NCBI GenBank assembly: GCA_000469685.2
Contig: LS997565.1
Location: forward strand, 12,272,505 to 12,336,504
Direction of reading: 5' to 3'
Length of the DNA stretch: 64,000 nucleotides
DNA from: Haemonchus contortus
Lineage: Eukaryota > Nematoda > Chromadorea > Rhabditida > Trichostrongylidae
This document shows, piece by piece, positions 57,869 through 64,000 of the stretch. A program made the position numbers and the translations under genes. The notes under the pieces are model-generated. The model saw only the letters and a program-made list of their open reading frames with translations, ran no database searches and had not been told where the DNA came from. Positions within the stretch are counted from its first letter, which is position 1; each line of letters begins with the position of its first letter.

Positions 57869-58329
57869 GACAGAAGTGGAACGATGCCCTGAAAAAAAGG
57901 AAAATTTCTATTCAGCAAAGGCCTTCAACCATAGCTAACGGCGGAAGGGCTGCCAAGTATAAAGTCAAATATCTCATTTCAGAGAAGCAGACCGAGTCAA
58001 GCAACATGCATTTCTTTCGGGTTTCCTTTGGAAATTATTATTTTTTTCTCCATTTCTTGCGCTACACCGTTAATATTATACTACCTAAATCACTTGAAAA
58101 TGATATGAGGTATACGCTAGTCAACGTTGGATAACTCTTTCCTTATGAGCCATGCAGCTGACTCGAGCCTTGAATAGTTGGCTTCTTTGGTTGTAAATTC
58201 ATCTGTACACGATAACAGCGGTAGCCGGCTCAAATAATGCTATTATGTGGTGTTTTTGGGTATAAAAACCAGGCTTAGTAAAGAAGGTGTTCTCGAACAT
58301 TCCTCAGCACTTTCAAGGGTCAGAAAATA

Positions 58330-58490
58330 AGTCTTGAAGCATTAATCAATCCCGTTCCTGGGACACTACACTACGCATACACTACGCATTTGACTTCCTA
58401 TCAGAATCATACTGTCGTTATGAATGCGTATGGAGTCTATACAAAGACCTAAGGTAGTCAGTCAAGTCTCGTACCAATTGAGGGACCCAA
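58330..58490 (-). repeat. decayed SINE remnant in unit B
   Basis: Counterpart of 15440-15668: 'aatcaatcccgttcctggga', 'gacttcctatcagaat', 'tatgaatgcgtatgg' and 'tacaaagacct' are SINE body blocks in reverse. The head is lost. Confidence 0.4.
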
Positions 58491-59297
58491 AGATAAATAG
58501 GTTAGCTTGGGACGATCGGTATTTAATCCCGGAATCTGTTATAGATTCATTACTGAACTTAAGAAATCCAAAAAAGTGCAAGGATTCATTAAAGCGGTTC
58601 ACTACCACAAAAAGCATACGAGCAGATTCAGCTATCCTTTTTAAAGGTGAAGGTTAATGATACTTCCGGATATTAGGTACTATGATGCAGTTATGGAGTG
58701 GTCAACAATACTTCAACATAAGCTGGGAAATTCGGACTGCAACGAAAAGAAGTCGAGATCCGAAACAAACTTCAATACGGAATGGGAAATGAAGACCTAT
58801 ACAAGCTGTGAAGAGAATGGCGAAGAAAATCAGAAGCTAATGGAATAGTCATTCAGAAGAGGAATGTATTCCGATTTATATTCTGTGCTGTCATAGATGT
58901 GGGGTGTCATTAGTTGTGGCCAACTAAAACATCACTGTAGCCTACGAAAACACATTCGTCTTGGAAATGTCATCGCTTTCATCGATCTGGAAAATTGAAA
59001 TTGACATTGACAATATTGAACTGCTTGGGTTTTTCAACTATGAAGAACTTCCTTTTTTAGTAGGGGATAGCCGTTTAAGAGAGGGTAGTCTTTTAAATGC
59101 TCCAAATTTACGTCCAGCGATCAGCTCGAAGAAACCAGGAGTTGGAACCGTAGCCTTAGCCTTAGCCCGGAACCAAGTGCTTCAACAAGGTTTGGATAGC
59201 GGGAAACAGAAACTGATATTACCTGTTGAACTATTCTATCATTGCTTTAGATCTTTCCAAGTAATCCCTATTTTGGCTTATGATGAGCCAAACTGCA

Positions 59298-59486
59298 TCA
59301 GAATAATTCTGCAATGCAGGCACTTGATGAGTGAGGGTCCTTGAAAATGTCCAAGTCGCCTACCTTCAGTTTCATCTGGATTTTGTCTTCTTTTGACATC
59401 ATCCATTGAGGATCGAACTCATCAACATCCTTAACTTCAACCCTTCCCGCTTCTCCGCATGTGCAGCTGTAATAAGGGTCAGGCAT
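59298..59486 (-). CDS. possible exon of a duplicated unknown gene, copy B
   Basis: Paralogue of 16644-16441. Conserved MPDPYYSCTCGEAGRVEVKD, with four extra residues (FDPQW in place of LDG) and KEDKIQMKLK before a GTAGGC donor. One base is missing beyond the donor relative to copy A, consistent with that part being intron. No family recognised. Confidence 0.35.
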   Translation of the reverse strand: MPDPYYSCTCGEAGRVEVKDVDEFDPQWMMSKEDKIQMKLKVGDLDIFKDPHSSSACIAELF

Positions 59487-59699
59487 GGAGTGATGAAGAA
59501 AATGGCATAATCGACAAAGCCACGCCAGAGCTCAGTTCAAAATATCAGATATAATTCAGTTGAGAATTAGGTATCACTTTAGGCTTTTCCAACTTCTAAA
59601 AATAGGTAGACGGAGCGGAAGGAAGTGATGGAAGATTAAGGGTCCTCCATCCCTTCATTTCCCTGGAAAGGGATGTCTGCAATCGCTTGGGACTTTTTA

Positions 59700-60030
59700 A
59701 CAACTATTCACATCACAAACCTTTCCCCGTGGAACCCTGCTTTTGTTAGGCAATTGTCGCGCCGTCGGTGACGTCCTCCGAGCCGTTCCGCATCGGTGGC
59801 CTCTCGGCAGGGCGTCCCCGGCGGCGTGAGCTAGGTGACCAGGGTCTTCTGCCTGCTCGCCACACGGACTTGGTAGGCCTGAGGCTGCCCCAGTCTCCCT
59901 TGCGAGCTCCTGCGGATGGTACTGCCCCGCAGTACGCAGTACGGGGTTGCTAGCCCGCCCAACGCCGAGCTCCCTCGGACGCCGGGCGCACGGTGCAACC
60001 ATGACCTGCTAAGACTATCCCGGGAGCTTG
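59700..60030. other. GC-rich block inserted in unit B
   Basis: Markedly GC-rich compared with the AT-rich surroundings, as in 'gcagggcgtccccggcggcg' at 59807. It replaces about 110 bp of unit A sequence (16865-16970), together with 60031-60610. It ends with a tract rich in 'atggaaaatact' words at about 60155-60200. Possibly the 5' region of a retrotransposon. The open frames it contains look like by-products of base composition. Confidence 0.5.
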
Positions 60031-60619
60031 CGATATGTACAAATGGATCTTACCAACATCCTACGCATAATCAGCGCGCTTGTGAAATACCCATTTTATG
60101 ATAAACTACGTCCGATACGGAATGGATGATTAAATACGGTTGAATAGAAAAGGCTCTATGGAAAATACTGTGAGAAAATACTATGGAAAAATACTATGAA
60201 GAAAAGACAAGAAAATATTCATGAATATAACCACACTATATCCTCATCCAGGCCCCATCCAAGCCTTCTCACCTCCGCTGCATCCAGGTCCTCGATTGCT
60301 ACGGACCATCTTTCCAGTTGTTTCCATTCAGCTTCATACCATGCAGCTTAGCACCACTTAGAGATGGCATAGATGTGGTGCTGTGAGCCCATCCGAGGCT
60401 ACGTCGACGTTACTGACGTTGTAAGGCACAGGAGTTGTTGAAAGCAGGCGGCTACGGCGTTGAATGATGCAATCGCCGATAGCGGCTAGAGTCTGCTGCC
60501 ACGTGGTAAACTCTAGCTCTCTGCAGTATACGGTGCCTTCCCGGCGGGACTACGGGCGCCCCACGGCCAGACCGATCTTTAAGTCGTCAAAACGGCACGA
60601 CAGTAATAGATCGTCATCA

Positions 60620-61105
60620 CAGGGTATTCTACTCTTTGAACTTGCGCTCGTCTAGTGATGGTCAGTGTACTGTACCCTTTGAAACTTGTTTCTCAGAAGT
60701 GCAACAGTAGCAGCCAAATGGAAGTTTAAACAAAATTAGAAAAGCTGTCTCCGCAGTCGTCCTGAATTGACATATCCATCTTTAAAAACTTGGATGACTC
60801 TGAATGATTGGCCTGGATGACTCACCCCTCTGTTTCGTCTTTAACAACACTTTCCATTCAAATAAGTTCATCTAATACCTGCAAAATGACATTTATAATA
60901 CATGTATTAAATGATTTATATGTATATGTTTATATATTAAAAGATAATTAGACCCTCAAGTTTTGTATACAATGAAATGGACTGCAGTCAATCGTTTATA
61001 GGCACTCTTTCTCCCTAATACGTAGTATATAGTATGATATTTGAGGGCACAAGTACCGGTCAATGGGAGAGTTAGGGGCGCAAATATGGGAGGGGGGGGA
61101 ACTAG
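60620..61105. other. end of unit B, no gene
   Basis: Resumes collinearity with unit A ('gatggtcagtgtactgtacc' at 60658 and 17020). A TA-rich tract lies at 60890-60945 and a G run at about 61091. Confidence 0.5.
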
Positions 61106-61110
61106 ATGTG

Positions 61111-61160
61111 AAAAAAAATTCCTGGAAATGGAGTCTTCGCAGTCGTTGCTGAAGAAATAG
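61111..61160 (+). pseudogene. fragment of alkyltransferase last exon (start of unit C)
   Basis: Reads KKKFLEMESSQSLLKK then a stop, matching the last 16 codons of the gene ending at 10193, and continues into its 3' flank ('tgtcattttatcacta'). Only this tail is present, so the duplication breakpoint lies inside the last exon. Confidence 0.85.
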
Positions 61161-61404
61161 GAGTCATAGGGGTAATGTCATTTTATCACTATTGCTATGG
61201 CTGCTACACTACTCTGTCCTACTACTTTTTATACCCAAGGTCCTAGTATGCATTTAGATGTCATTTTTTGTTTATCGATCTCATCCATATTGATAAATAT
61301 GAAGAAGGGCTCAATTTAGTTACGCCTATTTATTGATATTGTTTTGTCAATGACTATGATGTATGAATGGCATCTAGTGCTAATTTTGATTTCTGACAAT
61401 GCCT

Positions 61405-61800
61405 TTACCTCCCAAAAACGGGGCTGGACGAGAACAAGACCAGAAAAATGAAGACGAGTAGGGCGTTTGAACGAGCTATACACTGCCTCACTGTGTACGT
61501 GTGGGTCCTGGTCAAATAACAGACTACGGTGAGCAAAAATTCATTAAATACAAGCGTAAGTAAACAAAAAAATCCCAGTAACAGCAAAAAGAGCTCACCT
61601 TTGTTTTCAGCCTCTTGGGGTAGGAAATTAAATAAGGGATCGCGGCTGCAAAAATATAACAGAGGCAAAAAGAATGGTAGAAACACATCGCCTCACCACT
61701 CGGCGATCAGCTAATTGTGTGTGGGTCCTGGAACGAGTCATTGCAGTCTATATCGCCTCGACATTCGTCTAACGTGACATCGATCGAGGGGCGAAAGGCC
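61405..61800 (-). repeat. dispersed repeat E, copy 2
   Basis: Reverse complement of part of 18776-19345: 'taagtaaacaaa', 'ttaaataagggatcgcggc', 'cacacgt' and the 'catcgatcgagggg' end. Truncated relative to copy 3. Confidence 0.7.
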
Positions 61801-62044
61801 GCGCGAGTCGGGAGCAGGGCTTCTACTATGCTTTAATCGTCGAACTTTGGATGCGAGAACGTCCTTTCTATTACCCTTGGGGGCCACTGAGGAAAGGAAG
61901 AGCTCAGTAACCATCTAAGTCTATATAATGTACATATTGTGGTCTCAACAAAGATGAGAATTTTGTGAAAACCAGCGTCTGCACGAGGTTATATCGGGTT
62001 AGAATTAAAGAAATCAGTCATGCAGGCAACTGCTATCCCTCCTA

Positions 62045-62200
62045 TCCCGCTGAAGATGGAAGAAGAGCGGCTGCGGTGGTATCGACACGTGTTGCGACGA
62101 ACTTGATATCTTCTGTTTTGAGACGCGGTGGGATTTGAGTCACAATGGAAGCAACCATGAGGAGCTCCAAGAAAGAGTGGGAGAGCAGGAATGACATTTC
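62045..62200 (+). pseudogene. RTE-type LINE C-terminal relic in unit C
   Basis: The translation contains PLKMEEERLRWYRHVLRRT, which matches the diagnostic end of RTE-like reverse transcriptase ORFs, then stops. Best preserved of the three copies of this relic in the window. Confidence 0.6.
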
Positions 62201-62949
62201 CGAAGTAAAGTCAGCGATTTCGTGCTCTCATGCAAGGCAGGTTAATGGCGGGCCTCGGGGGAAGATCGATTTCAGCGAATATCAATCCAGACTTTGTTAC
62301 TTTTTATTTTGATGTTGGGATGAAAAATCGATGACACATTAGTGATTGGAATTTTAAATGTAATTCATTAGCATCGGTTGTTGTTGATACAGCAAACACA
62401 ATCTCTTCCATCCACAGAAGGCAGTCCTGAGGCGCGATCCTGAAATGGAAAATCCTGAATTTTCGACAAGTTCAGCCCTTCCGTTCAGTTTCAGACCCAC
62501 TCTTCAAGTCACTTGAATTCATAAAACTAGGGCAGTCAGAGTTACCAGTTTTTCAAAAGAGCTACTAGGTGGCCGCTTAGATCGACTGCAAGCTGTGTTC
62601 AGGAAAGGCTAAGAATTGGGGATCTCACTCTTCATAGTAAGCGATTCCCAATCGGTCCCTTAAACGATTACTAACTCGGTCATTGCTGCTTTCACCTTGA
62701 AATCTATGCCAGTGATGTCAGTGGCCTGAATATTTTTGGGGACATAAGCTCTGGAAATCATCAGGTAGGAGAGGCATGTATGGATTTACGGATTTATTGT
62801 CTGAGACTAACGTTAACATCCTCATTTTGCCTAGACGAAGGTGCAAGGTTTGTGGCATTGCTCAACCTTTTGAAGCCGAACCCCCACGGCAACTTCAGAG
62901 GAAGTGAGCAACCGAGCACAGTATTCTCATGACGACGCTTCCATCAACT

Positions 62950-63560
62950 TTCTCTTCTTCCTCACAGCGATCTCCTCAATATCGAGGGCTGATCCAATAT
63001 CGTTAAAGGCACAGTCCACGAAAGTTTGGGTAGTCCAGATTATGACGAAAAATGGAAGACAATATGGAGATAGTGCGATGAAAGTGGAGGAAGTGCGGGA
63101 ATCGGTGTTTATAAAGAAAAAAGGCTTCGAAAAATCGTTGAAAAGGGGGCTGGACGAGAATGAGACCAGAAGAATGAAGAAGAGTAGCGCGTTTGGACGA
63201 GCTATACAATATGGGTCACTGCGTACGTGTGGATCCTAGTGCAAATAATTGACCATGGTAAGCAAAAATTCACTCACTTGTAAGCATAAGTAAACAGTAA
63301 ACAAAAAAGCCCTAGAATGAGCAAAAATAGCCACCTTTTTCAGCCTCTTGAGGTAGAAAATCAGAAAGAGGATCGCAGCAGCAACAAGATTGATAGAGAA
63401 TAAAAGAATAGGAGAAAAACACCACCTCATCACTCCTCGATCAGCTGATTGTGTGTAGGTCCTGAAGCGAATATTGCAATCTGAATCGCCTCGACGCCCG
63501 TCTGACACATCGGCCGAGAGCGGGGCATTCGGGCGATCCGGTAACGGGGCTCCCACTATG
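62950..63560 (-). repeat. dispersed repeat E, copy 3 (longest)
   Basis: Reverse complement of the whole of 18776-19345, at moderate identity. Its minus strand holds a frame with a strongly hydrophobic stretch (ILLFSINLVAAAILFLIFYL, about residues 50-70). Copies 1 and 2 keep hydrophobic frames only in part, so coding is unproven. Confidence 0.65.
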
Positions 63561-64000
63561 CCCTAGCGCTTGAGTTTTGAGACTCAACAGCGTCTTTCTT
63601 GTTACCCTAGGGGGCCACTGGGTATTAATTGGAGGAGTACTCAGAAACCATTCTCATCGTGAACTGTGCCTTTAATGTCGCGTCTCTGACAATGAAAACT
63701 TGATCTTCGAGGTTTACGGCAATAAAAACCTATCTCTCCAACAATAAGACCCTTCGTTTATAGTTGCACATGCGCGTGCTTCCAGTATGATGTCTCAAAG
63801 ATCATAGTGAATCAAGGGATATACCTTGTTGATGTTATGACTCAAGACAGTAATAGAATATCAGCAGCTCTCACTGCGTGCGGCTCACTCGCTTTTCTTG
63901 ACCCTTTTTTACCCTTTATTTTCGTTGTATTTTAGTCAATCAGGTGCCTTCGTACTCTACCATTTACATGATTCTTATGGTTACTCGATCGTGCCTTTAG

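Larger units (their letters stand above)
50780..61100. repeat. tandem unit B, expanded by insertions
   Basis: Collinear with unit A from about 10255 to 17370. Insertions absent from A: a Tc1/mariner element (52292-53379), a Penelope-like element (53618-55379), a MITE (56215-56465), a tRNA-like SINE (about 57592-57815) and a GC-rich block (about 59700-60610). Elements in A absent from B: the MITE at 10694, the SINE at 12458 and the short element at 13237. Confidence 0.75.
61111..64000. repeat. tandem unit C, partial at right edge
   Basis: Related to unit A from 10145. The final bases (about 63885-64000) match 14020-14140 of unit A, just short of the secreted-peptide gene 3' end. The middle is interrupted by repeat E copies. 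A third secreted-peptide gene may lie just right of the window. Confidence 0.75.

Noticed and set aside
59697..60002. 101-codon minus frame in the GC-rich block
   Set aside because: Overlapping frames are open on both strands, as expected from high GC; no recognisable domain.

Overview
This 64 kb window looks like nuclear DNA of a parasitic clade V nematode; a hookworm or other strongylid is my best guess and the genus is not determinable. The genes have short exons with GT..AG introns, and start codons sit just behind polypyrimidine-AG sites of the kind used for spliced-leader trans-splicing. Recognisable genes are a Rab19/43-type GTPase, ribosomal stalk protein P2, an O6-alkylguanine-DNA alkyltransferase and pepsin-like proteases. 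From memory, the C. elegans orthologues of the first three (rab-19, rla-2, agt-1) all lie in the Y62E10A interval, so the left end seems to keep an ancient gene neighbourhood.

Layout. 1-666: first two exons of the Rab gene, minus strand, running off the left edge. 2795-4343: three phase-consistent exons of a probable mitochondrial protein, minus strand. 5251-7819: rpl-P2. 7963-10193: the alkyltransferase, only about 130 bp after the P2 polyadenylation signal, which fits a two-gene operon. From 10.14 kb to the right edge the DNA is duplicated and rich in transposable elements.

A unit of about 7 kb, starting in the alkyltransferase 3' end, is present as unit A (about 10139-17400), unit B (about 50780-61100, with insertions) and unit C (about 61110 to past the right edge). 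A and B each carry a small three-exon gene for a secreted peptide of 68 or 74 residues. Between A and B lie two large inverted repeats (P1, about 22426-31935; P2, about 37961-48981). Each carries two head-to-head copies of a ten-exon gene for a secreted pepsin-family aspartic protease. One copy in each palindrome is intact (plus 28267-30526; minus 40682-42941). The other two carry different frameshifts.

The rest is layered mobile DNA: a mariner and a Tc1/mariner element with clean empty-site evidence, a third mariner whose terminal repeat was hit by a tRNA-derived SINE, a 5'-truncated Penelope-like element with target duplication and a hammerhead-like motif, a second Penelope fragment, a LINE reverse transcriptase split by another repeat, a long-inverted-repeat element, and several MITEs. 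No CRISPR array, rRNA or phage/bacterial gene was seen. The least described parts are the paired protease palindromes, the secreted-peptide family reshaped by a SINE, and the conserved P2/alkyltransferase pair.
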